Shown here: positions 33,168-41,563 of the stretch, piece after piece
How positions within the stretch are numbered: position 1 is the first letter of the stretch
Layout: every line of letters begins with the position of its first letter
Origin: Myceligenerans salitolerans
Lineage (GTDB): Bacteria; Actinomycetota; Actinomycetes; Actinomycetales; Cellulomonadaceae
Assembly: GCF_017349295.1 (NCBI RefSeq)
Contig: NZ_JAFMPK010000034.1
Coordinates: 1-64,000 of the forward strand
Reading direction: 5' to 3'
DNA: 64,000 nucleotides
Translations under genes and position numbers: made by a program
The notes under the pieces: generated by a model
What the model saw: only the letters and a program-made list of their open reading frames with translations
The model's database searches: none
What the model was told of the DNA's origin: nothing

Positions 33168-33832
33168 CCGCGACCCCCACCCGCACCCGCCGGCCCGGGG
33201 CGGCGGTTCCGCCGACGTCGGTGGCGGCACGTGCCGAACACGTGCGCCGGATCGCGTCGACCGTCGTCGACCCCGAGCTGCCCGTGCTCACGCTCGCCGA
33301 CCTCGGCGTCCTGCGCGACGTCGAGATCGCCGACGACGGCGCCGTGGTCGTGGCCATCACGCCCACGTACTCCGGCTGCCCCGCGATGGCCACGATGCGT
33401 GACGACGTGGTGCGCCGCCTCCAGGAGGAGGGGTACGACGACGTCCGCGTCCGGGTGGCCCTGCATCCCGCCTGGACCACCGACTGGATCACACCGCGCG
33501 GGCGGGCGGCGCTCGCGGAGGCGGGCATCTCGCCGCCGGGACGGGTCGCGGGAGCGGCGACCGGTGCCGCCGGGGGGACGGGCGGCCGCGCAGGTGCCTC
33601 GGCGCCGGACGCCACCTTGCCGGCCGGTCCGGCGTCCGGCGCCTCGGGAGCCGTGGTGCCCGGCAGGAGCCCCGTCCCGCTCACCCTCGGCCCGACCCGA
33701 CGCGCGGTGCGCTGCCCGCGCTGCGACTCGGCCGACGTCGAGCTCACCTCCGAGTTCGGGTCGACGGCGTGCAAGGCGATGTATCGCTGCCGCGCCTGCC
33801 TGGAACCGTTCGACCACGTGAAGGAGATCTGA
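33161..33832 (+). CDS. paaD: Phenylacetate degradation protein PaaD (MIP18/SufT family)
   Basis: 223 aa. The N-terminal DUF59/MIP18 domain (STVVDPELPVLTLADLGVLR, TPTYSGCPAMATMRDDV) is involved in iron-sulfur maturation of the epoxidase. A C-terminal zinc-ribbon-like domain has Cys pairs CPRC and CRAC. Between them is a Gly/Ala-rich linker (about residues 127-175) longer than in most homologues. Starts ATG or GTG at 33161/33164. Its stop overlaps the ATG of mini-ORF 3. Confidence 0.94.
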   Translation: MVTATPTRTRRPGAAVPPTSVAARAEHVRRIASTVVDPELPVLTLADLGVLRDVEIADDGAVVVAITPTYSGCPAMATMRDDVVRRLQEEGYDDVRVRVALHPAWTTDWITPRGRAALAEAGISPPGRVAGAATGAAGGTGGRAGASAPDATLPAGPASGASGAVVPGRSPVPLTLGPTRRAVRCPRCDSADVELTSEFGSTACKAMYRCRACLEPFDHVKEI

Positions 33833-33876
33833 TGACGACCGGCGTCGAGGCGCCCACCAGGAGGGAGGCGGCATGA
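33832..33876 (+). CDS. Mini-ORF 3 between paaD and paaE
   Basis: 14 codons (MTTGVEAPTRREAA). It begins in the paaD stop (TGATG) and ends overlapping the paaE start (ATGA). The end AGGAGGGAGGCGGC carries the paaE ribosome-binding site, and the C-terminal EAA matches mini-ORFs 1 and 2. Its length is determined exactly by the two overlaps, as expected of a coupling element. Confidence 0.4.
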   Translation: MTTGVEAPTRREAA

Positions 33877-34988
33877 CCGACAACGGCGAAGCCGTGGTCG
33901 TGCCGGCCGGCCGGGCGCGGGTGTCCCGCGGAACGCGGTCCGGCTTCCATACGCTGACCGTCGCCTCCGTGGAGCGCCTCACCGACGACGCCGTCGCCGT
34001 CACCTTCGACGTGCCCGACGAACTGCGCGACGTGTTCGACTTCGCCCCCGGCCAGTCGCTCACCCTGCGCCGCGTGATCGACGGCGTCGAGCACCGCCGG
34101 AACTACTCGATCTGCGCCCCGGCGGGCGCCCCGCCGCGCGTCGGTGTCCGGGAGATCCCCGGCGGGCTGTTCTCGACCTGGCTCGTCCGTGAGGTGCGCC
34201 CGGGGACGCGGGTCGAGGTGGGGGCGCCGTCGGGCAGCTTCCGCGCCGACCCCGCCGCGGGCGGGCGGCACCTGTGCATCGCCGCGGGCTCCGGCGTCAC
34301 CCCGATGCTCTCGGTCGCCGCGTCGGTCCTGGCGAACCCGGACGCGCAGGTGACGATGCTGTACGGCAACCGGAAGACGACGACGGTGATGTTCGCCGAG
34401 GAGCTCGCCGACCTCAAGGACGCCCATCACCGCCGGTTCGACCTGATCCACGTGCTGTCCCGGGAACCGCGCGACGTCGAGCTGTTCTCCGGCCGCCTGG
34501 ACGCCGACCGGCTGCGCCTGCTGCTGACCACGCTGGTCCCGGCGTCGGACATGGACCATGTCTGGCTCTGCGGCCCGTTCGGGATGCTGTCCGACGCGCG
34601 ACAGGTCCTCGACGAGCTCGGCGTGCCCCGCGACAAGGTCCACCTCGAGCTGTTCCACGTGGACGGGCCACCGCCGCGGCTCCGGCACGCCGACGCCGTG
34701 ATCGAGGGTGTGACCAGCGATGTCACGGTGATCCTCGACGGTCGCAGCACGACGACGCCGATGGCACGGGACGGCAGCGTCCTGGATTCCGCGCAGCGTG
34801 TCCGGGGCGACCTCCCGTTCGCGTGCAAGGGCGGCGTCTGCGGCACCTGCCGGGCCAGGGTGTGCTCCGGCGAGGTGCAGATGGTCCGCAACTACGCGCT
34901 CGAACCGGACGAGGTGGCGCGAGGCTTCGTGCTCACGTGCCAGAGCTTCCCGGTCAGCGACGAGGTCACGGTGGACTACGACGCGTGA
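33873..34988 (+). CDS. paaE: Phenylacetyl-CoA epoxidase reductase PaaE
   Basis: 371 aa, the NADPH-dependent electron donor of the epoxidase. An N-terminal FAD domain (RRNYSICAPAG), an NAD(P)-binding domain (HLCIAAGSGVTPMLSVAASV, WLCGPFGML) and a C-terminal plant-type [2Fe-2S] ferredoxin domain (CKGGVCGTCRARV, later LTCQSFP) are all present. It is the last gene of paaABCDE, coupled to paaD through mini-ORF 3, and converges on GH30. Confidence 0.96.
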   Translation: MTDNGEAVVVPAGRARVSRGTRSGFHTLTVASVERLTDDAVAVTFDVPDELRDVFDFAPGQSLTLRRVIDGVEHRRNYSICAPAGAPPRVGVREIPGGLFSTWLVREVRPGTRVEVGAPSGSFRADPAAGGRHLCIAAGSGVTPMLSVAASVLANPDAQVTMLYGNRKTTTVMFAEELADLKDAHHRRFDLIHVLSREPRDVELFSGRLDADRLRLLLTTLVPASDMDHVWLCGPFGMLSDARQVLDELGVPRDKVHLELFHVDGPPPRLRHADAVIEGVTSDVTVILDGRSTTTPMARDGSVLDSAQRVRGDLPFACKGGVCGTCRARVCSGEVQMVRNYALEPDEVARGFVLTCQSFPVSDEVTVDYDA

Positions 34989-35031
34989 CCGGGCGCGGCC
35001 CGGCGCCGCGGCACGGTGTGGCGCGGTGGCC

Positions 35032-35115
35032 GGGCCCGGTGCGGTGGCCCCGGTGCGACCGGTCCGCCGTCGCGAGATCGGCTCCCCGAGCGGCCGGCCG
35101 TTCGGCACCGGGCCC
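35032..35115. terminator. Long-range inverted repeat between paaE and GH30 genes
   Basis: GGGCCCGGTGC (35032-35042) and GCACCGGGCCC (35105-35115) could pair over a 62-nt loop that itself has GC-rich palindromic parts. It lies between convergent genes. Terminator function is uncertain because of the long loop. Confidence 0.35.
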
Positions 35116-35137
35116 ACCACGTCCGTGCCCCGCGGGA

Positions 35138-37096
35138 TCAGCCGACCGGGGTGAGCCGGAAGCGCTGGGTCACGGCGCCCGTGCACGGCTGCTGGGTGAA
35201 GCCCGTGCCGTCCGCGTCGGTCCCGGCGCCGAGGGTCAGGCAGCTGCCGCTGTGGCGGGCCGCGAACGTGTACGTGCCGCCGGTCGCGGCGGGGAGCCAC
35301 TGCTGGTTGGTCCCGCCCACGTACGTCCACAGGTGTACGCGTGTGCCGTCGGCCACGGCGCCCGGACCGCCGTCGACGTCCCAGGACGTGCCCGCGTGCT
35401 GGTTCACGACCTGGTAGTGGCCGTCCGACGTGGCGCGGAACTGCCAGCGCTGGTTGGCCTGGGCGGCGTCGCCGCAGGCCCACTGCTGCAGGCTGGTGCC
35501 GTCGGCGGTGCCCCAGTCCGCGGCGTCGAGGCACTTCCCGCTCGCCTCCGGGATCACGTGGTACCAGGCCGCGGGGTCGATCCCGGGCGCCGGCCCGGCC
35601 CCCTGCGGATCCCACACGAACGTGGCCACGGAGCGGCCGGGCAGGGTGTAGGCGAGCGATCGCCCTTCGTCGGTGATCGAGAAGGTCCGGGCGCCGCCCG
35701 CGGAGTTCACCACGTAGGCGACGCGCGTGCCGTCCGGGTTCTGGAGGACGACGTTCCCCACGTCGCCCGAACCCGCGCCGGACCCGATCCGCCGGGCGCC
35801 GGCGTCCACGAACCTGGTGAGGTGGCCCAGCGTGTAGAACTCCGCGTTGCGGCTGACCGTTCCGCCGGCGATCTCGACGACGCCGTTGCAGCGGTCGTCG
35901 CAGTGACCCTGGTGCGGGCCGCCGTTCTCGTCGAGCGCGAGGTTCCAGGTGATGACGGTCTCGCCGCCGTTGCGCAGGTTGCGCACCACGAGGTTGTCGG
36001 CGTGCCACATGAGCGTGTCACCGAACGTGGCGGCCGGGTCGGCGCTGTCGGTGCCGGAGCACTCGGTGAAGTACACGCGTTCGCCGGCGTCCACGATCTG
36101 CGACTGCGCCTCGGGCGATCCGCCGTAGCAGTGGAAGGCCGCACCCTGGACACGCGCGATGTCGTTCGTGGACGCGAGCACCTGCAGCGGGTAGTCGGGA
36201 CGGTCCCAGTTGTGGTCGTAGGACCACAGCTGGGTGTCGAGGCCGGCATCGGTCAGCGCGGCGTCGAGCACGCGGAGGAAGGCGGCCTGCTCGTCGGCCT
36301 GCATGTCGGTGGACGGGTAGCTCGTGGCGAAGAGCGGCTCGTTCTGCACGGTGAGGTCGGCGAGGTGCACGCCGGCGTCGTCGTACGCCTGGATCGTCCG
36401 GACCAGGTAGCCGGCGTAGTCGTCGTAGTGCTCGGGCAGCAGCTTGCCGCCGTTCAGTGAACCCCCGGACTTCATCCACGCGGGCGGTGACCACGGCGAC
36501 CCCATGAACCGGATGCCGGGGTTCACCTCGAGCGCGCGGCGCAGGACGGGGAGGATCTCCTGCTCGTCGCGCGCGACGCTGAACGCCCCGGGCGTGTCCT
36601 CGTAGGTGTAGAAGGCGCCCGCGTTGAAGTCGCTGCTGCCGAGCGGCTGGCGCAGGTAGTTGAGACCGATGCCGTCGCCGTCCCGTGAGAACAGGGAGCG
36701 CAGCAGGTCGTCCCGTGCGCCGGGCGACAGGTCGTTGATCAGCGAGGCGGAGGCCTCCGTGACGGACGCGCCGGCGCCGGTGAAGCGCTGGTGCGTCGTA
36801 CCGGCGTCGACGGCGATGTCGGTGGGGCGCGGCGTGGCGTCGAACGCGACGGGGCCGGCGTCGGCGAGCCGGCTGGCGCCGTCGGCCGTCGTGATCCAGA
36901 CATCGGCGGTGGTCGGGGCGGCGACCCGGTCGGCGGCGGGGACGGGGCCGGACATGGAGCTGCCGGCCGGCAGGGCGGTGGCCGGGACGACGGCGATCGC
37001 GGCGCCGACGGCCGCGACGGCGACGGCGCTCAGCGCCGCGAGCGGCGCCCGGGCGGGTGATGGGCGGGTGGGTGATGGACGGGTGGTGCGCTTCAT
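35138..37096 (-). CDS. Secreted GH30 glycosidase with ricin-type (CBM13) domain
   Basis: 652 aa. An N-terminal signal is followed by a GH30 (beta/alpha)8 barrel with acid/base Glu253 (LTVQNEPLFATSY) and nucleophile Glu345 (VYFTECSGTD), the GH30 beta-side domain, and a ricin B lectin (CBM13) from about 520 to the end (GKCLDAADWGTADGTSLQQW, NQQWLPA). GH30 members act on beta-1,6-glucan, glucosylceramide or xylan. The overall pattern fits a beta-1,6-glucanase-like subfamily acting on fungal walls, but this is inferred. It diverges from a TetR gene across a palindromic operator and probably forms a regulated pair with it. Confidence 0.92.
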   Translation of the reverse strand: MKRTTRPSPTRPSPARAPLAALSAVAVAAVGAAIAVVPATALPAGSSMSGPVPAADRVAAPTTADVWITTADGASRLADAGPVAFDATPRPTDIAVDAGTTHQRFTGAGASVTEASASLINDLSPGARDDLLRSLFSRDGDGIGLNYLRQPLGSSDFNAGAFYTYEDTPGAFSVARDEQEILPVLRRALEVNPGIRFMGSPWSPPAWMKSGGSLNGGKLLPEHYDDYAGYLVRTIQAYDDAGVHLADLTVQNEPLFATSYPSTDMQADEQAAFLRVLDAALTDAGLDTQLWSYDHNWDRPDYPLQVLASTNDIARVQGAAFHCYGGSPEAQSQIVDAGERVYFTECSGTDSADPAATFGDTLMWHADNLVVRNLRNGGETVITWNLALDENGGPHQGHCDDRCNGVVEIAGGTVSRNAEFYTLGHLTRFVDAGARRIGSGAGSGDVGNVVLQNPDGTRVAYVVNSAGGARTFSITDEGRSLAYTLPGRSVATFVWDPQGAGPAPGIDPAAWYHVIPEASGKCLDAADWGTADGTSLQQWACGDAAQANQRWQFRATSDGHYQVVNQHAGTSWDVDGGPGAVADGTRVHLWTYVGGTNQQWLPAATGGTYTFAARHSGSCLTLGAGTDADGTGFTQQPCTGAVTQRFRLTPVG

Positions 37097-37135
37097 CGCG
37101 GACTCCCTCGGTGGATGGACTGCGCGGCCAGCATA

Positions 37136-37167
37136 GCGCTACTTACCGAGTAGTCGGTAGGTAGCGC
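37136..37167. promoter_or_regulatory. TetR-type operator between GH30 and TetR genes
   Basis: A 32-bp element whose 14-nt arms (GCGCTACTTACCGA and TCGGTAGGTAGCGC, one mismatch) flank GTAG. It abuts a TATGCT box (37130-37135, minus strand) that could be the GH30 -10, so bound repressor would block GH30. Confidence 0.75.
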
Positions 37168-37261
37168 GCGCACCTTACGAGACGGTCCCGAGCGCCCTCA
37201 ACGCCGGGCCTCGGCGAGACGTCGTCACCGCACGCACGCCGCCGGTCCGTAGACTCGCCGG

Positions 37262-37906
37262 GTGACGAACGAGGCGGAGGAGCGACCCAGGGTCCGGCTC
37301 CCGACGGCGGAACGCCGGGCGGAGATCCTGCGGATCGCCATGGAGACGTTCGCGACGCGGGGCTACCAGAAGGCATCGCTGGCCGAGATCGCGACGCGTG
37401 CCGGACTCACCCAGGCGGGCGTGCTGCACCACTTCCCGTCCAAGGCCGGGCTGCTGACCGGCGTGCTGGACCTGCGCGACGAGACGGACATCTCCGAGCT
37501 CGGTACCGAGCGGCCGCGCGGGCTCGCCTTCCTGCGCCACCTCGTGGAGACGGCACGCCGCAACACGGAGCGTGAGGGGATCGTGCGGCTGTACGCCGTG
37601 CTCGCCGCGGAGAGCGTGACCGAGGGACACCCGGCGCACGACTACTTCGAGGGCCGGTACCGGGGACTGCGCGCGATCCTGGTCGACGCGCTCGAGGAGG
37701 CGCGTGGCCAGGGCGAGCTGTCCGCGGATCTCGATGCCCGGACCTGCGCGAGCATCATCATCGCCGTCATGGACGGCCTTCAGGTCCAGTGGCTCCTGGA
37801 GCCCGGCTCGGTCGACATGGCCGCTGCCACGCAGTCGACGATCGAGCGCCTGATCGGCCGTGCCCTCCCGGAGAGTCCTCGCCCGGGATCCGCCGACCAA
37901 TCCTGA
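37262..37906 (+). CDS. TetR-family transcriptional regulator
   Basis: 214 aa. The N-terminal TetR helix-turn-helix is clear (LAEIATRAGLTQAGVLHHFP), followed by a helical ligand domain. It starts at GTG 37262, 6 nt after a TAGACT box (37250-37255), consistent with a leaderless transcript. It is divergent from the GH30 gene, and the palindrome at 37136 is its likely operator. Ligand unknown; a glucan oligosaccharide is possible. Confidence 0.9.
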   Translation: MTNEAEERPRVRLPTAERRAEILRIAMETFATRGYQKASLAEIATRAGLTQAGVLHHFPSKAGLLTGVLDLRDETDISELGTERPRGLAFLRHLVETARRNTEREGIVRLYAVLAAESVTEGHPAHDYFEGRYRGLRAILVDALEEARGQGELSADLDARTCASIIIAVMDGLQVQWLLEPGSVDMAAATQSTIERLIGRALPESPRPGSADQS

Positions 37907-37920
37907 ACGTCGGAGCCGGA

Positions 37921-38577
37921 CTACGCCGCCGCCCGGGCCACCGCGTCGGCGACGGGGGTGTCCCCGCCCACGAGGTTCCACTGGTGGCCGACGGCGGCGT
38001 CGTCGTCCAGCACCGCGGCCAGCACCGCGGCGACGTCGGCCCGGGTGACGTCGCCGTGGGCGACCTCGGGGCCGAGGGCGACCAGGCCCGTGGCCGGGCC
38101 GTCGGTGAGCCGGCCCGGGCGGATGATCGTCCAGTCCAGGTCCGACGCACGCAGTGCCGCGTCCGCGTCGCGCTTCGCCTCGACGTACGCCCGCCACACC
38201 TCTCCCCGGTCCGGCGACGGCAGATGGTCGACACCGATCGCCGACACCTGCACGAACCGCGAGATCCCGGCCTCGGTCGCACCGTGGACCGACTTGAGCG
38301 ACCCCTCCAGGTCGACCGTCTGCTTCCGTTCGATGTTGCCGTCCGGCCCGCCACCCGCCGCGAACACCACCGCGTCGCAGCCGGAGAACGCCTCGGCGAA
38401 GTCGGTCGCCTCCGCCTGTTCGATGTCCAGGAGGCGGACCTCGGCCCCCAGACGCCGCAGCTCGTCGTGGTAGGACTCGTTCCGCACGAGCGCGACGGGC
38501 TGGTGGCCGGCCTCGACCAGGAGCGGGTGGAGCTGCAGAGCGACCTTTCCGTGGCCGCCGACGATCGCGATGCGCAT
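37921..38577 (-). CDS. NAD(P)H-binding protein of the YwnB/SDR-a5 type
   Basis: 218-aa atypical short-chain dehydrogenase. The Rossmann motif GGHGKVALQL follows the start (MRIAIVGGHG), and VVFAAGGGP and WTIIRPGRLTD mark the NAD(P)-binding oxidoreductase family related to flavin reductase BVR-B. No catalytic Tyr-x-x-x-Lys is obvious, as is common here. It converges on the TetR gene with a 14-nt gap. Function not predicted. Confidence 0.85.
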   Translation of the reverse strand: MRIAIVGGHGKVALQLHPLLVEAGHQPVALVRNESYHDELRRLGAEVRLLDIEQAEATDFAEAFSGCDAVVFAAGGGPDGNIERKQTVDLEGSLKSVHGATEAGISRFVQVSAIGVDHLPSPDRGEVWRAYVEAKRDADAALRASDLDWTIIRPGRLTDGPATGLVALGPEVAHGDVTRADVAAVLAAVLDDDAAVGHQWNLVGGDTPVADAVARAAA

Positions 38578-38665
38578 ACGCCCCACGATACGGGCGACCT
38601 CTCACGAGTCGAGACAGCGACCCACTTTGCTGGCCAGATGCCCGGACGCAGGACATCATCGGCGC

Positions 38666-41563
38666 GTGACCGATGCCGCGCACGACGACGCCGGCCCGGC
38701 CGGCGCCCGGCGCGCCGCCGCCGGGCAGCCGCCCGAGCCGCCGGGCCCCGTGGAGATCCGGCTCCTCGGTGCGCCCGAGATCGTCGCCGGCACAGGTCCG
38801 GTCGAACTCGCCGGCAGACCGCTCGCCCTGCTGGCCGTCCTCGCGCTCTCGCCCGGCGAGCCGCTCCCGGCCGAGACGCTGACGGACCGGCTCTGGGACC
38901 CGCAGGACCTGCCCGCGCGGCCACGCGCGACGTTGCAGACCTACGTGGCGCGGCTGCGCGGCGCGCTCGGCGCGGAGGTCGTCGAGACGGTCCGGACCGG
39001 CTACCGGCTCGCCGCCTCCCGCGTGACGGTCGACGTCGACCGGTTCGCCGAGCTCGCGGCACGTGACCTCGGCGCCTCCGCCGGCGAGCGGCACCGGGAC
39101 CTGTCCGACGCACTGGCCCTCTGGCGCGGGGACCCCTTCCACGACGTCGCCTCCGGCTGGCTCGCCACCGAGGCCCGCCGCCGGCTCACCGCCCAGTACC
39201 TCGACGTGCTCGAGGAAGCGGCCGATCTCGACAGGCAGGCGGGGGAGCCCCTCCGGCGCCTGCACGACGTCCGAGCCGCCTGCGCGGCGCACCCCTTCCG
39301 GGAGTCGCTGTGGTCGCGTCTGCTGCTGGCCCTCCAGGCCGCCGGACGCCGCGCGGAGGCGCTCGCCGAGTACGAACGCCTGCGCGCCGGGCTCGCCGGT
39401 GAGCTTGGTGTCGACCCGGCCCCCGAACTGCGCGACCTGCACTCCGTCCTGCTCCGCGACGGGCCCGCCGGCGGGGGACCGGACCCGGACGTGCCCCGGC
39501 AGCTCCCGGCGGACGTCACCGACTTCACCGGTCGCGAGAGCCTGCTCGCCGCCCTCGACGCGAGACTTCCCCGCGACGGCGGTCGCTCCGTCGTCGTGCT
39601 GCACGGCCCCGGCGCCGTCGGCAAGACGACGCTCGCCGTGCACTGGGCACACCGCGTCCAGGAACGCTTCCCGGGGGGCACGCTCTACCTCAACCTGCGC
39701 GGCTTCGGACCGGGGCCCGCCGCGAGCGCCTCCGAGGCGCTCACCACGATGCTCGGCACGCTCGGAGTTCCCGCGGCCGCCGTCCCGAACGATCCCGACG
39801 GTGCCGCCGCCCTGCTGCGCAGCAAGCTGTCCGGGCGTAGCACCCTTCTGGTGTTCGACAACGCCCGGGACGCCGAGCAGCTCCGACCACTCCTGCCCGC
39901 GTCGGCCGCCTGCGTCGTGGTGACCAGCCGCAAGACACTCCGTGGCCTCTCGGCAAGGGGCGAGGGCGAGGCACTGGCGGTGCGGCCGCTGACCGAGGAG
40001 GAGTCCGTCGCTCTCCTGCGCGAGGGTCTCGACGAGGGGTTCCGCGCTCCCGAGCACGCCTCCGCCCTCACCCGGCTCGCCCAGCTCACCAGCGGGTTTC
40101 CCCTCGCGGTGCGTCTGGTCGCCGAGAACCTCCGCCGGCATCGAGCGGAAGGGCGGGACCCGGCCGCCGCTCTCCACGCCGTCGGCCGTGAGCTGACGGA
40201 CGAGAACAGCCGCCTCGACGCCCTGGACGCCGACGGCGACCCGCTCGCGGATCTGCGGGCCGTGTTCTCCTGGTCCTACCGGGCGCTCGACGACGCGGCC
40301 GCCCGCATGTTCCGGCTCGTCGCGCTTCACCCCGCCGGTGGTTTCGGCGTTCCCGCCGCAGCCTCGCTCGCGGCCCTCGACGTCCGGACCGCCCGTAGGC
40401 TGCTCGTGCGCCTCGTCGACGCCAGTCTCCTGGACGTCGTCGCACCGGACCGGTACGGGATGCACGACCTGCTGCGCGCCTATGCCGCCGATCTGCTGCG
40501 CGGTGACCGCGCCGAGACCGACGAGGCCCTGCCGCGACTGCTGACCTGGGCCGTGCGAAGCGCGTACGCGGCGACGACGACGTTGCGCGCCGACCTCACA
40601 CAGACCGACGACGGGCAGCGTGCACCGGGAGCCGTCGTGGAGACGTTCGAGGACTCCGCGCAGGCCTCCGCCTGGCGCCGGACGGAGGGCGAAGGCCTGC
40701 TCCGGCTGGTCGAGGACGCCGTGGCGACACCGCATCGGGTCGCCGCGGGCTGGCTCGCGATCCGCCTGTTCGACTACATCCGGGCGGCGAGAATGCCGGA
40801 GGACGCCGTGCGGCTCTCGGAACTCGTGCTGCGCTCGCTGGGCGGTGAGGGAACCGGTGACCTGCGCGGGCTGCTGCTCAACGCCCTCGCCGTCGGCCAC
40901 GCCCGCTGCGGCCGGATCGACACCGCGGAACGGGTGCTCCTGGAGGCTCGGGAGCACCTCGCGAGCCACGGCACGGGGCACGCCGACATGGTGGTGCGGG
41001 GCAACCTCGCGCGCGTGTACGCGCTGGAGGGCCGAGGCGACGAAGCGGTCGCGCTCGCGAGGGCGAGCAGCGGGACGGGCGCGGAGCCGGCAGATCGTCT
41101 CACGTGGGATCGCCTGGCCGCACTGATGGATGTCTACCGCGAGCTGCGCCACATCCCCGAGATGATCGCGGTCGCGGACGAGATGCTCGCGGCCCTGGGG
41201 GCCGTCGGCGGGCGGCGGGCCGCCGTCACCCGGTACACCCGGGCCCGGGGTCACCTGAGCCTGGGCCGGCCCGACATCGCGCGGGAGGACGCCCGGCTCG
41301 CGGTCACGGGCTATCTGGAGTCGGGCGAACCGTGGCGTGCCGCCGGTGCCCTCCGTCTCCTCGGAGAGATCGAGGCCGCGGCGGGCAACGGCCCCGAGGC
41401 GGTCGCGGCGTGGCGTGAGGCGCTCGCCATCGTCGACGCCACGGGTGAGCTCGACGCCACGGACGACCTCAGCCGTCAACTGCTCATCGACTACATCGCG
41501 GGCGTGGCCGCGGCCGACGCCAGCGCGGGCCGAGCCTCCACCGTGGTGGCCGGACCCGCCTGA
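38666..41563 (+). CDS. AfsR/SARP-type transcriptional regulator with NB-ARC and TPR domains
   Basis: 965 aa from the GTG at 38666. It has a winged-helix DNA-binding domain (VEIRLLGAPEIVAGTGPVEL, about 25-100), a BTAD helical domain (about 110-255), an NB-ARC/AAA ATPase (P-loop HGPGAVGKTTLA near 312, later LLVFDNARDAEQL) and C-terminal TPR-like repeats. Such large regulators often activate secondary-metabolite clusters. It lies 2.7 kb from the ACP cluster, so control of that cluster is possible but unproven. Its 3' end overlaps the convergent regulator gene by 73 nt. Confidence 0.9.
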   Translation: MTDAAHDDAGPAGARRAAAGQPPEPPGPVEIRLLGAPEIVAGTGPVELAGRPLALLAVLALSPGEPLPAETLTDRLWDPQDLPARPRATLQTYVARLRGALGAEVVETVRTGYRLAASRVTVDVDRFAELAARDLGASAGERHRDLSDALALWRGDPFHDVASGWLATEARRRLTAQYLDVLEEAADLDRQAGEPLRRLHDVRAACAAHPFRESLWSRLLLALQAAGRRAEALAEYERLRAGLAGELGVDPAPELRDLHSVLLRDGPAGGGPDPDVPRQLPADVTDFTGRESLLAALDARLPRDGGRSVVVLHGPGAVGKTTLAVHWAHRVQERFPGGTLYLNLRGFGPGPAASASEALTTMLGTLGVPAAAVPNDPDGAAALLRSKLSGRSTLLVFDNARDAEQLRPLLPASAACVVVTSRKTLRGLSARGEGEALAVRPLTEEESVALLREGLDEGFRAPEHASALTRLAQLTSGFPLAVRLVAENLRRHRAEGRDPAAALHAVGRELTDENSRLDALDADGDPLADLRAVFSWSYRALDDAAARMFRLVALHPAGGFGVPAAASLAALDVRTARRLLVRLVDASLLDVVAPDRYGMHDLLRAYAADLLRGDRAETDEALPRLLTWAVRSAYAATTTLRADLTQTDDGQRAPGAVVETFEDSAQASAWRRTEGEGLLRLVEDAVATPHRVAAGWLAIRLFDYIRAARMPEDAVRLSELVLRSLGGEGTGDLRGLLLNALAVGHARCGRIDTAERVLLEAREHLASHGTGHADMVVRGNLARVYALEGRGDEAVALARASSGTGAEPADRLTWDRLAALMDVYRELRHIPEMIAVADEMLAALGAVGGRRAAVTRYTRARGHLSLGRPDIAREDARLAVTGYLESGEPWRAAGALRLLGEIEAAAGNGPEAVAAWREALAIVDATGELDATDDLSRQLLIDYIAGVAAADASAGRASTVVAGPA

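Noticed and set aside
37175-41479. A 1434-residue minus-strand open frame opposite the SARP regulator and neighbours
   Set aside because: Composition (Arg/Gly/Gln/His-rich, no domain motifs) is that of a third-position-GC shadow. The plus-strand SARP protein has clear DNA-binding, P-loop and TPR motifs.
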